Assembly: GCA_015055815.1 (NCBI GenBank)
Contig: SVHM01000004.1
Coordinates: 1-64,000 of the forward strand
Length of the DNA stretch: 64,000 bases
Reading direction: 5' to 3'
From: Clostridiales bacterium
Lineage (GTDB): Bacteria; Bacillota; Clostridia; Christensenellales; UBA1242
Shown piece after piece: positions 1 to 8,660 of this stretch. Below the pieces are notes generated by a model, which did not search any database, had not been told where the DNA came from, and was given only the letters and a program-made list of their open reading frames with translations. The first letter of the stretch is position 1; every line of letters starts with the position of its first letter. The translations under genes and the position numbers were made by a program.

Positions 1-108
1 CCGCCACTAAGTTAAATCAAAGCAAGCTCCAATTTAACTCCGTTCGACTTGCATGTGTTAAGCACGCCGCCAGCGTTCGTCCTGAGCCAGGATCAAACTC
101 TTATGTTT
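1..108 (-). rRNA. rrs: 16S rRNA gene, 5' end (partial)
   Basis: This is the first ~108 nt of a 16S rRNA gene transcribed leftwards off the window edge. The minus strand carries the universal AGAGTTTGATCCTGGCTCAG site at 101-82, followed by the conserved GACGAACGCTGGCGGCGTGC block and the start of the first variable region. The mature 5' end is placed about 7 nt upstream of the AGAG motif by analogy with other bacteria, so 108 is approximate. The rest of the rRNA operon lies outside the window. Confidence 0.97.
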
Positions 109-139
109 AATCTATAACTCATTACGATACACTTAAGCT

Positions 140-223
140 TTGTTAAAGTTCTCGTAAATTTGGTTTAAATTTTGAATTGACTAAATTTAATTCTTATTTA
201 CACTATTTAGTTGTTAAAGTTCT
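140..223 (-). promoter_or_regulatory. rRNA leader with two boxA-like antitermination motifs
   Basis: In the 16S leader the minus-strand sequence AGAACTTTAACAA occurs twice, at 223-211 and 152-140. It resembles the bacterial boxA element (TGCTCTTTAACA), which loads the Nus antitermination complex on rRNA transcripts. Both copies lie between the promoter and the mature 16S end, as expected for boxA. The identity of the 13-mers is seen directly; the function is inferred. Confidence 0.6.
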
Positions 224-253
224 TTGCGTTCCTTTTTCAGTAAACGCAAGATT

Positions 254-282
254 ATTATACCCCGACGGGATACCAAAGTCAA
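254..282 (-). promoter_or_regulatory. rRNA operon promoter
   Basis: The minus strand reads TTGACT (282-277), a 17-nt spacer, then TATAAT (259-254): a near-perfect sigma-A promoter. The start should fall near 247, giving a leader of ~140 nt before mature 16S. The AT-rich tract just upstream (about 283-325) could act as an UP element. The spacer holds a small GC-rich palindrome, CCCGTCGGGG. Apart from the terminator at 449-475, I see nothing in 283-479. Confidence 0.9.
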
Positions 283-448
283 CACTTTTTTGCAAAATTT
301 TTTAACTTTTTTTGACTTTTTCTGACCACTTCGGCTACACATAGCCGGGTGTTTCAAAGAAATAAAATATAAAAAGTGAAATGTGAAAACAATTAGCCCT
401 ACTTAAATATATATAATACTAATAGTATATGCTAATACATTAAATATA

Positions 449-475
449 TAAAAAAGAAAGGGCACCCCCTTTCTC
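449..475 (-). terminator. terminator of the lgt-divIVA operon
   Basis: The minus strand forms an AGAAAGGG/CCCTTTCT stem (474-467 with 462-455) with a 4-nt loop, followed by TTTTTT. It lies just past the divIVA-like stop codon and before the rRNA promoter. Confidence 0.85.
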
Positions 476-479
476 AGTT

Positions 480-1289
480 TTAATCTTCTTTATTATTATC
501 TAAAAAGAAATCAAACGACTTCATGATTTCATCCAAATCTTCTTTTGGAGTAAGTATTTCATCCATATCAAAGCCACTTTCTTCTTGCTTAACTTTCTTC
601 TTTCTAGTAAAGCTCTTGGCATAAACGGAAGAAAAATCTTCATCACTATTTAAGTAATTTTCAGCCATTGATTTACTACCCTTGGCCGATATTTTATCTA
701 ATTTTCCACTTAAATCTATAAGCCTATTATTTTCTTTTTCCGTCTCTTTACTAAGATTAGAAATGGCAATCTTTTCTGATTGATTTTTACCCACACTATT
801 CATTGCATAATCCATTTTATTAAGCAAATTTCTTATGTAATTGTCGCTATTTTTGTGCAAGTCTTTTCTAACAACTCCGCCCGATATACGATTATTTTGT
901 TCTAATACTTCACTTATTGTTTTCTTAAATGAAGTAACTTTTTTTTCAACATCTGCAGGAAGCGAAACTCCGCTAAGAAGGTCTAACATTTCCGCCCAAT
1001 CTTTATATAAAAGTCTTAGCCTTTTTATTTCCAAGTCATAAAGTTTGCTTGCATTTCCTTCAATTTGTTCGGCTTTTTCTACCGCAAGAATTAATGCTTG
1101 AGATATTTTTTTGTCTTTGTCTTTATAAGTTTCAAGTCTTTCTTCCATAACAGACAATTCATTTTTTAGCGAAAAAACCCTATCTTTTTGTTCAGATAGT
1201 TTTTCTTCGTATTTAAGACTTAATTTATTAATAAAGTTGTCAACTTGTTCTGGGTCATACCCCTTTTTATTAATGTCAAATTTAGCCAT
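480..1289 (-). CDS. DivIVA-domain coiled-coil protein
   Basis: A 269 aa soluble protein. The N-terminus has the DivIVA/GpsB signature: FDINKKGYDPEQVDNFI at residues 4-20, followed by a long heptad-rich coiled coil to about residue 75. DivIVA domains bind curved membrane at poles and septa in Gram-positive bacteria and position division, wall or secretion factors. The rest (residues ~85-269) is helical, charged and low-complexity with no recognised domain. The start codon directly follows the stop of the upstream membrane-protein gene, and its ribosome site AGGGAG lies inside that gene, so the two are translationally coupled. Whether it is DivIVA proper or a SepIVA/GpsB-type relative cannot be told from this sequence. 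Confidence 0.8.
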   Translation of the reverse strand: MAKFDINKKGYDPEQVDNFINKLSLKYEEKLSEQKDRVFSLKNELSVMEERLETYKDKDKKISQALILAVEKAEQIEGNASKLYDLEIKRLRLLYKDWAEMLDLLSGVSLPADVEKKVTSFKKTISEVLEQNNRISGGVVRKDLHKNSDNYIRNLLNKMDYAMNSVGKNQSEKIAISNLSKETEKENNRLIDLSGKLDKISAKGSKSMAENYLNSDEDFSSVYAKSFTRKKKVKQEESGFDMDEILTPKEDLDEIMKSFDFFLDNNKED

Positions 1290-1790
1290 TTAAAATTTCT
1301 CCCTTTTGAAATAAATCGTTCTGCAAAGGACAATTCCTAAAATTATACTACTGCAAGCAATTACGATTGTCCAAATTAAATTAATGGATGTAAATCTATA
1401 TATAATTATCGGTAAAATTATAGATAAATTTAAAAGTATTACTTTAATATATATCAAATAATTAAAAACTGCAATATTTATGAGACTAGCAAAAATTGGA
1501 ATTATTGCAAACAAATAATATTCACTATCAAATTTCAACTGCGTTATTTCAAAAACAACAATTAAAATTGCATAAGACACAAGATTTATTGCGAACCAAA
1601 GTGTTGACGAACTTTTTAGCAAAGTTCCTTTATAAATAAGAGTTATAGAAAGCATTGCAAGAATTATCGAAAAAATTATATTTTCCCTACCCACAAAAAC
1701 TTTTACCGCTAGTGATGATAACAATATAAAAACTATATATACTACAAATAAAATAATACCTATTAATTGAACTATTTTTACCCTTTTCAC
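1290..1790 (-). CDS. small polytopic membrane protein, unknown function
   Basis: 166 aa with about five hydrophobic helices covering almost the whole chain and a basic C-terminal tail (KREKF). No family motif is recognised. The start is GTG with AAAGG six bases upstream. It lies 9 nt downstream of lgt and abuts the divIVA-like gene without a gap, so the three form one operon. It may be a membrane partner of the DivIVA-domain protein; this is inferred from position only. Confidence 0.7.
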   Translation of the reverse strand: MKRVKIVQLIGIILFVVYIVFILLSSLAVKVFVGRENIIFSIILAMLSITLIYKGTLLKSSSTLWFAINLVSYAILIVVFEITQLKFDSEYYLFAIIPIFASLINIAVFNYLIYIKVILLNLSIILPIIIYRFTSINLIWTIVIACSSIILGIVLCRTIYFKREKF

Positions 1791-1799
1791 ATACTACCT

Positions 1800-2675
1800 T
1801 TACTTATTGTTTTTTACTTTTCTATTATTAACAAAAAGTAAAGTACATATTCCTATTACCCCTACTACGACACAAATAATACTTACAATTTGTGAAACGG
1901 GCATACCAAGTGCAAAAAGCGTCTGTTCTTTTGCTCTGAAAAATTCAAGAACAAATCTAATAACACCATACCCCACTAAATAAGCACATGTATTAATACC
2001 TACAATATCTACCTTTCGAAGTAATTTATTTAATACTAAGAAAAGAACAAAATCAAGTATTGCTTCATACAAATTTGTAGCAAAATGATAATCGCTACCA
2101 ATTTTCAAAGCAATTGGAAACCATCTAAGTGCCTTATTTGTAACTTCTACACCATAACAACACTTTCCGAATATACAGCCAATTCTACCAAAAGCTTGTC
2201 CAATTGCAAGAAGGGGTGCAACACAATCGGTAGTTTTAATAATGTTTACTTTAGCTATAATACATGAAATTATAAGTCCTAAAAGTCCACCAATTACCCC
2301 ACCATAAATAGCAAGTCCACCTTCCCAAATTTTAAACCAGTCGGCAAAAGATTGCGAAACACCATCAAATAGTAGAAAATAAACTCTCGCACCTATGATA
2401 GAAAGTGGAAATATCCACCAAATAAGAGTATAAGGGAAATCTTTATTTAATCCCCTAAGTGGCATAAGTTGTGGACTTAACCAAAGAGCAACCAAAAACC
2501 CAAGTCCAAACATCACTCCATACCAACTAATTCCAACACCACAAACTGTCAATATTACTAAGAATACTAAAACGCCAAGTGCAACACCTATTGTCATTAA
2601 AAAATCTTTTGTTGGAAATGTAAAACCTAAAAAAGAAATATTACTTTTTTTATATTTATCAAATTTTTCTCCCAT
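1800..2675 (-). CDS. lgt: prolipoprotein diacylglyceryl transferase
   Basis: 291 aa, multi-spanning. Lgt moves a diacylglyceryl group from phosphatidylglycerol to the lipobox cysteine of prolipoproteins. Evidence is the GGLAIYGGVIGG motif (around residue 118, usually GGxxxHGG) and the signature GRIGCIFGKCCYG at ~166-178, which matches GRIGNFxNxExxG with the Cys-rich variant seen in some clostridia. The usual His of the HGG motif is Tyr here. The N-terminal ~25 residues are hydrophilic and precede the first helix. It is the first gene of the operon with a ribosome site AGGAG just before ATG. Identity is firm; activity with the altered motif is inferred. Confidence 0.92.
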   Translation of the reverse strand: MGEKFDKYKKSNISFLGFTFPTKDFLMTIGVALGVLVFLVILTVCGVGISWYGVMFGLGFLVALWLSPQLMPLRGLNKDFPYTLIWWIFPLSIIGARVYFLLFDGVSQSFADWFKIWEGGLAIYGGVIGGLLGLIISCIIAKVNIIKTTDCVAPLLAIGQAFGRIGCIFGKCCYGVEVTNKALRWFPIALKIGSDYHFATNLYEAILDFVLFLVLNKLLRKVDIVGINTCAYLVGYGVIRFVLEFFRAKEQTLFALGMPVSQIVSIICVVVGVIGICTLLFVNNRKVKNNK

Positions 2676-2713
2676 ATATCTCCTATATTAATGTTAAATA
2701 TCAAATATATTTA

Positions 2714-2742
2714 ATAGTAACAATTATAATTTAAATAGTCAA
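2714..2742 (-). promoter_or_regulatory. promoter of the lgt operon
   Basis: TTGACT (2742-2737), 17-nt spacer, TACTAT (2719-2714) on the minus strand, about 40 nt before the lgt start. No operator-like repeat is evident. Confidence 0.65.
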
Positions 2743-2832
2743 ACTTAACTTCACCATTTCATTAAATTTATTAAAATTTCCGACAAAAGAAATTTATAAA
2801 GATTTACTTAAAAAATCAATTTAGCAAAAAAA

Positions 2833-2860
2833 ATAAAAGACAGAAATTCTGTCTTTTATT
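2833..2860 (-). terminator. terminator after the 1215 aa protein gene
   Basis: The minus strand forms an AAAAGACAG/CTGTCTTTT stem with a short AT loop, followed by ATTTTTTTT. It begins six nucleotides past the stop codon. Confidence 0.85.
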
Positions 2861-2865
2861 TACTT

Positions 2866-5800
2866 TTACATTTCACGATCGCTTGAACCTGGTTTCTTTC
2901 CATGTGTTGCAGTAAATGCTTTAAATGCGTCAACTCTTCTTTGTTGTTCTTGTTTCTTTCTTTCGTACTCTTCGTCAAATTTCGCTTGGTCAAACTCATC
3001 TTTCATTTCGCCTTTCAATTTCTTTTCCCAAGCTTCCCTAACTTCTTCATTCGAAAGATCATACTCTTCTTCAACAACTTTAATAGGTTTTGTGTTTCTA
3101 CTCTTAATTTCTCTCATAGTTTCATTTGCTTTATCTGATCTATGCTTTTCACTAACATGAGAAATAAGTTCACTTACTTCACCATCAAATGTTTCAAGTT
3201 GAGCAGATACACCTGAAATACCTGGAGTTTCTTCTTCCAAATCTTCCATTTCAAATTTGAAATCTTCATCATCAAGTTCTCCAACTTCATGTTTATGTTT
3301 CAAAACTTCTCTTCTTTGAAGATCGCCATTTAAAGCCAAATTATCTACGTCTGCTTTTTCCATTAGGTTAAATTCAACTTTCTTTACAATAACCTTATCT
3401 ACTGCTCTTGCATACGCTCTTTCTGCTTTATCAATTTTTTCTTTTGTCTTTTTATATTTCTTCTTTGCTCTAGATCTTAAAATTTTATAAAGTCCAGTAG
3501 TTTTTGCTAGTTTACCCGCTTCTCTGTGAGATTCCGCAAATTCTTCGATTTTTGCTTGTTGCTGTTTTGATTTCAATTCTAATGCTTCAATTTTTTCTCT
3601 TTTCTTTTCGCATTTTTTAATTGACTTTTGAACTTTTTTCTTCTCTCTATCTAATTTTGCTTTTCTCTTAAAATTAGAACCAATTACAAGACCAGTTCCA
3701 GTAAGCACTCCCGCACCACCAACAATACCAGCAACCGTGCTAATTGCAGAACCAACTGAAGAAATATTTGCAAGTACTCCAGATGTTAAACCTAATGCAG
3801 AAACAATGCCACCAGCACCTAAAACAGCACCAATACCAACTCCGCCAACCGCTAATGCAGTAACGCCAAGACCTATGCCTATAGCTTTCATAGGATGTCT
3901 CTTAATGCTATTACCAATTCTTCTAAATAACGATTGTTTTTCTTCTTTTAATACTTCTAATTCTTGTTCAGCATCTCTTAATACTTTAACTTTTGCAAGT
4001 TCTCTTTTTGTTGTTGGTGCCTTCTTATCTTTGCCACCAGGATGTTTAGGCAACTTTGGTAAATGTGTTCCATCTCCTGGAGTTTCCGGCGGTGTCACTG
4101 GTGGAGTTGTAGGCGGTGTACCAGCTGGAGTTCTTGGAGTATCCGCACTTGGTGATACAGGTGTACCCCCGATAGGTGCTGTAGGTGTTCCAGCTCCAGG
4201 AGTTACTGTTGGTGTCACTGGCGGTGTACCTGTTGGAGCTGCTGGAGTGCCCGCACTTGGTGATACAGGCGTACCAACAACAGGTGTTGTAGGTGTTCCA
4301 GCTCCAGGAGTTACTGTTGGTGTCACCGGCGGTGTACCTGTTGGAGTAACTGGAGTGCCAGTTGGTGTCACAGTGACAGCTGGAGTTCCCGGTGTACCGC
4401 CAACAGTTACTGTTATCGAACCGCCCGTTGCTGTGGCTGTCGCACCTGGTGTTACTGGTGTTGCTGGAGTTGAAGTTGCAGTAGGCGGAGTTCCACCTGC
4501 CACAATTCCCATTCCAGTAGGAGCCATTCCCGCAGTTATTGCATACAAGTTTTCTGTTTGAGCAATTTCTTCTGGTCCAAAACCAATTGTCGCATAGTAC
4601 TTATTTCTTAATACAGGGTCTCTATATGCTTCCATGAATGTAGGATTGATAAATGTATTATAAGCGGTTTGTGCCATGATTGTATGATTTGTCTTTTGCA
4701 AGTTTGAAACTTGTCCAGAAAGTGCCGTAACAGCCGAATACATGTTAGACATATCAGTCTTTACTTGAGCCATATCCCCTTTTACTTGAGCCATTTCATC
4801 GTAAATTCCAGAAATTTTAGCAAAGTCAGCACCATGCATTCTTTCCATTTCGCCACACACCAAACTTGCAATTTGTGAAGTTGGTTTAAATGTTCCATCG
4901 CTATCAAATAATTGAGAAGTTAATTGTTGTAAATATGTTTTTAAATTAGTATCAAGAACTGTCAAACTCATTGTTGGGTTATCACCGATAATTTTTGACC
5001 AGTCCATATTTTCAACAACTTCTTTAGCAATCTCTTTCGCACTGATTGCATTTCTAACAATTTCATCAATTGTAAGAGTAACTCTTTCACCCTTTTCATT
5101 AACTTTAACAATTCCCATTGCTGTTAATTGTTCATAAATAAAGTCTTCTGTTATAGCCCTATTTTCGATAAAATCACAAATATCATCAATTTTGTATGTA
5201 CCATCTTCATTTTGAAGTGCTTTAATAGCAGAAATAATAACCTTCCACTCATCTTCGGTTGGCAATCCTTTAAATCTGCTTCTAGTAACATCAGCAATTC
5301 TCGGAATGTCTTTTTCTAGACTTAAACCAGCAAGGGCATCAGTTAAATCTTCAGGAGTAACAAAATTCAAACCTTCAATAGCTTTCTTTACACCTTCAAT
5401 ATCACTTGCTAGTGCATCAAAGAATGATTTTAAAGTCTTATTTTCTTGACCTTCTGGCATTAAGAAATCTTTAATTTCTTGAATACCCGCAAGTACATCA
5501 TCAGGCGACTCTGAATAATACATACTTACAAAATTCAATACGCACACACTTAATTGTGATAAAGCTTTAGCGTCATTAGGATTGTCTTTTACCTTCTTTG
5601 CCAAACCACTCATAGTATCTCTTATTTGTTTTTGACTTTCTGCAAATAATTCTTGATGGAACGTAAGTATAGCATCTTCTAGTTCTGCTATAGCCTCATC
5701 TTCAGTCCATTCAGTATTCTCTTTATAAATCTTAGAAAGCCTACCTAAAAGCTTATCTGCAAGTTTTTCAAAATTTGCGCAATATTGATAGCCTTTACTT

Positions 5801-6513
5801 TTATACATTTTAAAAAGATTTTCAACTTCATTTCCATCTAGTTGAGTTTTCTTATTCTTATTTTTTTCTCCAAGGATACCAACTATTCTATTAACTTGCC
5901 CAATAACTTCGCCCTTTGTCGTTTCAAACAAATTGTCGACAGTAGCATCATCAACACCATTTACATTAATAAGATTCTTTCCCCATTTTGGTATGAATGT
6001 AACTTTGCTTGTAATAATGCCACTATCTTCACCAGAAACTAAAGCAAACCCATTAGGTATATCCCCACCAAGAGAATGAAGTGATTTTATAGAAGTTGTA
6101 TTATTAACCTTGTAAGAAGTGTTCCCTACTGAGCTATCACTAACACTATAAATGGTATGTAAAAATGGACATTCTTTTTTTCTTAGTTTTGTCAAGTCAA
6201 TTGCAGTCATGTCATTATTAAATGCAAGAAATCTAAGAGATGAGAAACCCGATAGAATTAAAGTTAAATCACTTGCATCATGTTCATGATCTACTGATGG
6301 ATTATTCGACACGAAAAGAAGCCTATCAACAAGACTTTTGTCAACCAACTCACCACTAACACTATCCTTAAGTCGAATTTCTTTAGATTCATCATCATAT
6401 ATAAATTCACCTTGATGGAACACTGGTTTCCCTAGTTCTGATTCTCCTTGCAACTTATACCTTACACTTGCATTTGGAGCTAAAAATTTATTCTTTTTTG
6501 TTCTTCCCGCCAT
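2866..6513 (-). CDS. large protein with Thr/Pro repeat linker, glycine-rich membrane segment and coiled-coil tail
   Basis: 1215 aa, no recognised family. Residues 1-~650 are mostly helical and hydrophilic without a signal peptide; around 600-625 short MAQVK-type heptad repeats suggest a coiled coil. Residues ~680-815 are a linker of Thr, Pro, Gly and Val containing two near-identical 36-residue units. At ~871-946 comes a Gly/Ala/Val-rich hydrophobic stretch that could be one or two membrane or amphipathic segments. The remainder is highly charged coiled coil, rich in Lys and Glu. It follows the 524 aa coiled-coil gene by 44 nt and shares its promoter. The layout resembles a structural or surface-apparatus protein, but no function is assigned. 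Confidence 0.75.
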   Translation of the reverse strand: MAGRTKKNKFLAPNASVRYKLQGESELGKPVFHQGEFIYDDESKEIRLKDSVSGELVDKSLVDRLLFVSNNPSVDHEHDASDLTLILSGFSSLRFLAFNNDMTAIDLTKLRKKECPFLHTIYSVSDSSVGNTSYKVNNTTSIKSLHSLGGDIPNGFALVSGEDSGIITSKVTFIPKWGKNLINVNGVDDATVDNLFETTKGEVIGQVNRIVGILGEKNKNKKTQLDGNEVENLFKMYKSKGYQYCANFEKLADKLLGRLSKIYKENTEWTEDEAIAELEDAILTFHQELFAESQKQIRDTMSGLAKKVKDNPNDAKALSQLSVCVLNFVSMYYSESPDDVLAGIQEIKDFLMPEGQENKTLKSFFDALASDIEGVKKAIEGLNFVTPEDLTDALAGLSLEKDIPRIADVTRSRFKGLPTEDEWKVIISAIKALQNEDGTYKIDDICDFIENRAITEDFIYEQLTAMGIVKVNEKGERVTLTIDEIVRNAISAKEIAKEVVENMDWSKIIGDNPTMSLTVLDTNLKTYLQQLTSQLFDSDGTFKPTSQIASLVCGEMERMHGADFAKISGIYDEMAQVKGDMAQVKTDMSNMYSAVTALSGQVSNLQKTNHTIMAQTAYNTFINPTFMEAYRDPVLRNKYYATIGFGPEEIAQTENLYAITAGMAPTGMGIVAGGTPPTATSTPATPVTPGATATATGGSITVTVGGTPGTPAVTVTPTGTPVTPTGTPPVTPTVTPGAGTPTTPVVGTPVSPSAGTPAAPTGTPPVTPTVTPGAGTPTAPIGGTPVSPSADTPRTPAGTPPTTPPVTPPETPGDGTHLPKLPKHPGGKDKKAPTTKRELAKVKVLRDAEQELEVLKEEKQSLFRRIGNSIKRHPMKAIGIGLGVTALAVGGVGIGAVLGAGGIVSALGLTSGVLANISSVGSAISTVAGIVGGAGVLTGTGLVIGSNFKRKAKLDREKKKVQKSIKKCEKKREKIEALELKSKQQQAKIEEFAESHREAGKLAKTTGLYKILRSRAKKKYKKTKEKIDKAERAYARAVDKVIVKKVEFNLMEKADVDNLALNGDLQRREVLKHKHEVGELDDEDFKFEMEDLEEETPGISGVSAQLETFDGEVSELISHVSEKHRSDKANETMREIKSRNTKPIKVVEEEYDLSNEEVREAWEKKLKGEMKDEFDQAKFDEEYERKKQEQQRRVDAFKAFTATHGKKPGSSDREM
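4151..4366 (-). repeat. two tandem 108-bp coding repeats (36-residue units)
   Basis: Units 4151-4258 and 4259-4366 are tandem and nearly identical; the sequence GGTGATACAGG and a long block around TGTAGGTGTTCCAGC recur exactly 108 bp apart. They encode GTP-x-x-P, PTGTPPVTP and PSA motifs in the linker of the 1215 aa protein. Flanking sequence contains further partial Thr-Pro units. The tract is clearly richer in G+C than its surroundings, as expected from Gly/Pro/Thr codons. Confidence 0.85.
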
Positions 6514-6557
6514 TATTTAAACCTCTTTATTTATTTGGTTTTCCTTTTTTCATTTTC

Positions 6558-8132
6558 CTAAACTTTTAAAACACTTTGAACTAGCATTACTTGTTCTTTA
6601 TTATTTACTTTCATTATTTCTAATTGGTTATTTAGTTTGTCAATAACTATGCCCAATTCATCAATAATTTCCATTATATTTTTACCGCTAACATCTCTGC
6701 CCATAATTATAGCGAATGTTCTAATGGCATCATTACCCATCTTTCTAAAGTCAACCGTTTGGTTTGCAAACTGTTTATTATTTTCGGTATATGTAACTAT
6801 TTGTTCGGTAACAAATTTTATATCGCCAATTTCCATAGCCTTGTTTTCATCATCAACAAGGTCATAGATTGTATTAATTGAATTAAATATTGCCGACATC
6901 AAAGTATTTCTCATAAATAACTCTCTTGCTTGATTGACAACATTTGTTAGATGTTCAAAACCATTAATTGCGGTATTAAACGCTTCGGTAATTTCTTTTG
7001 GTTTATCCACAAGTTGTGATTTTGTCATTTTAAGTTTAATAGCAAGCTCTTGAAACTTAAATGAAATTGAAGAATATCTTTTAAGTTCGCTTTCAGAAGG
7101 AATTGCCGAATGAATAATTCCTTGAACTTTATCTAACATTTCAAACTGTGTTGTGATATCGTCATTTAATTTCAATACTTTTGTTTCAATATCATCTATT
7201 GACACTATGTATGAATTCATGACAAACTGATAATCAACTTTTTCTTTCTCAAGAATATCTCTATCTTCTCCAACTTCTTCTATTCTTCTATCATAATTTT
7301 CAAGTGTTGCAGTAATTTCGTTATTGATTTTATTTTTTGAGATATTAAGTTGTCTTCTAAGTTCATTAGCAACTGTCAACTTATCTTGAATTTTATCAAG
7401 GGTTTTTCTATAAGTAGAAATATTTTTTGCAACATTTCTTGCTTTTAATTCTTTCTCCCCATCAAGAGCGTTACCATAAACAATTGACGAAAACTTCTTG
7501 AACGCTGAAAGCAAATAATCATTAACCGCAACAAAATTGTTATCAAGTTTAGATGTTAATGCATTAACCATTTTGTCAAGTTTGTTAATTTTATTTTCAA
7601 GTACAGAATTTGCAAATTTTTGAACATCTACAGGAAGGCTCTCAACATCAGAAGAAATAAGTTCAAACATTGAATAAGTTCTATCTATTACAGCAATTTG
7701 AGAAGCAACTTTCTTCACAAACTCTGGTTTAATATTTGAAAATCCAATCACATCAAAATCTATATGAAGAAATAGTAAATTTTGAATAAAAGCATTCAAA
7801 TCTTCATGCAAAGACTTTTTAAGAACATCTAATTGAGAACTTTCTGTTTCCATAAATTTGATAGTTAACTCGTTTGCGATTACAAACAACTTCTCAAACT
7901 CTGACATTTTGAAGTTCTTCCACTCGGTAAGATTTGCAAAAGAAACATTCTTACTATCGTTTATATTCATGCTAAGTCTTTCAGCAATATCACCCAAATC
8001 TTCTTTAGAATTTTTTACTACTTGAACAAGCCTATCAGCTAAATATTCATAAGTCAAACCTGTAACAACTGCATTTCTTAGGTCATCAATAGGATAATTT
8101 CCCGTCAAACGCAATTTTATTTTATTTTCCAT
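6558..8132 (-). CDS. coiled-coil protein, unknown function
   Basis: 524 aa, cytosolic by sequence, almost wholly helical, with the strongest coiled coil at ~225-330. No catalytic motif or known domain is recognised. The chosen start encodes MENKIKLRL and has a strong GGAGG four bases upstream; an in-frame extension to 8195 exists but has no ribosome site and would overlap the promoter. It is the first gene of a two-gene operon with the 1215 aa protein. The pairing suggests a common complex, which is inference only. Confidence 0.7.
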   Translation of the reverse strand: MENKIKLRLTGNYPIDDLRNAVVTGLTYEYLADRLVQVVKNSKEDLGDIAERLSMNINDSKNVSFANLTEWKNFKMSEFEKLFVIANELTIKFMETESSQLDVLKKSLHEDLNAFIQNLLFLHIDFDVIGFSNIKPEFVKKVASQIAVIDRTYSMFELISSDVESLPVDVQKFANSVLENKINKLDKMVNALTSKLDNNFVAVNDYLLSAFKKFSSIVYGNALDGEKELKARNVAKNISTYRKTLDKIQDKLTVANELRRQLNISKNKINNEITATLENYDRRIEEVGEDRDILEKEKVDYQFVMNSYIVSIDDIETKVLKLNDDITTQFEMLDKVQGIIHSAIPSESELKRYSSISFKFQELAIKLKMTKSQLVDKPKEITEAFNTAINGFEHLTNVVNQARELFMRNTLMSAIFNSINTIYDLVDDENKAMEIGDIKFVTEQIVTYTENNKQFANQTVDFRKMGNDAIRTFAIIMGRDVSGKNIMEIIDELGIVIDKLNNQLEIMKVNNKEQVMLVQSVLKV

Positions 8133-8174
8133 TTTACCTCCAGCATTTAAATGTAATTTAAATTCTATAATATT

Positions 8175-8202
8175 ATTATATCTATTTACACGCAAAAGTC
8201 AA
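8175..8202 (-). promoter_or_regulatory. promoter of the two-gene coiled-coil operon
   Basis: TTGACT (8202-8197), 16-nt spacer, TATAAT (8180-8175) on the minus strand; the expected start is ~36 nt before the ATG at 8132. Confidence 0.8.
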
Positions 8203-8292
8203 TACTGTTATCGAAAATTTTCTTATTTTTCAATATTTTTTTGAAAATTCACCTAAATTATATTAATTTGTCACAACTAAAAAAATGGAATT

Positions 8293-8318
8293 TAAAAAAG
8301 GTGTCACACTGACACCCT
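8293..8318 (-). terminator. terminator after mazF
   Basis: Perfect GGTGTCA/TGACACC stem with a 3-nt loop, then TTTTTT on the minus strand, directly after the mazF stop. Confidence 0.9.
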
Positions 8319-8660
8319 TTAAAATCCAAGTGAAATAAGCAACGCTTCATTCACTCTATTCATACAACTTCGGTCCAAAACACCGATTTTTTCTTTTAAT
8401 CTTCTCTTATCTAAAGTTCTTATCTGTTCAAGTAGTAAAACACTATCCTTAGTAAGACCATGAGCTGTTCCTAGTTCGATATGAGTAGGAATTTTGGCTT
8501 TGTTAATTTGACTAGTAATTGCCGCAACAATTACTGTAGGACTATATTTATTCCCAATATCGTTTTGAACAACCAAAACCGGTCTAACTCCACCCTGCTC
8601 ACTGCCTATGACAGGACTAAGGTCGGCATAATAAAGTTCCCCTCTCTTTATATCAAACAT
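8319..8660 (-). CDS. mazF: MazF/EndoA-type mRNA endoribonuclease toxin
   Basis: 113 aa, the normal length for PemK/MazF toxins, which cut single-stranded mRNA at short specific sites. Family marks are [20 protein letters not shown] at the N-terminus, RPVLVVQND, the VAAITSQ strand and [13 protein letters not shown] near the C-terminus, with the catalytic-type Arg and the Thr/Ser of the ITS segment present. The gene overlaps the upstream 72-codon ORF by 8 nt, the arrangement usual for toxin-antitoxin pairs. In Bacillus the same family sits behind the antitoxin EndoAI. The toxin call is secure; cleavage specificity is not readable from the sequence. Confidence 0.93.
   Translation of the reverse strand: MFDIKRGELYYADLSPVIGSEQGGVRPVLVVQNDIGNKYSPTVIVAAITSQINKAKIPTHIELGTAHGLTKDSVLLLEQIRTLDKRRLKEKIGVLDRSCMNRVNEALLISLGF

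Noticed and set aside
4151..4366. Tandem repeats resembling a CRISPR array
   Set aside because: The units are 108 bp, contiguous, in frame and coding; there are no regular spacers and no cas genes.
3737..4561. A 274-codon open frame on the plus strand rich in Val, Gly and Pro
   Set aside because: It is the exact antisense of the Thr/Pro repeat linker of the 1215 aa protein; GC-rich simple codons keep the opposite strand open. No ribosome site or promoter.
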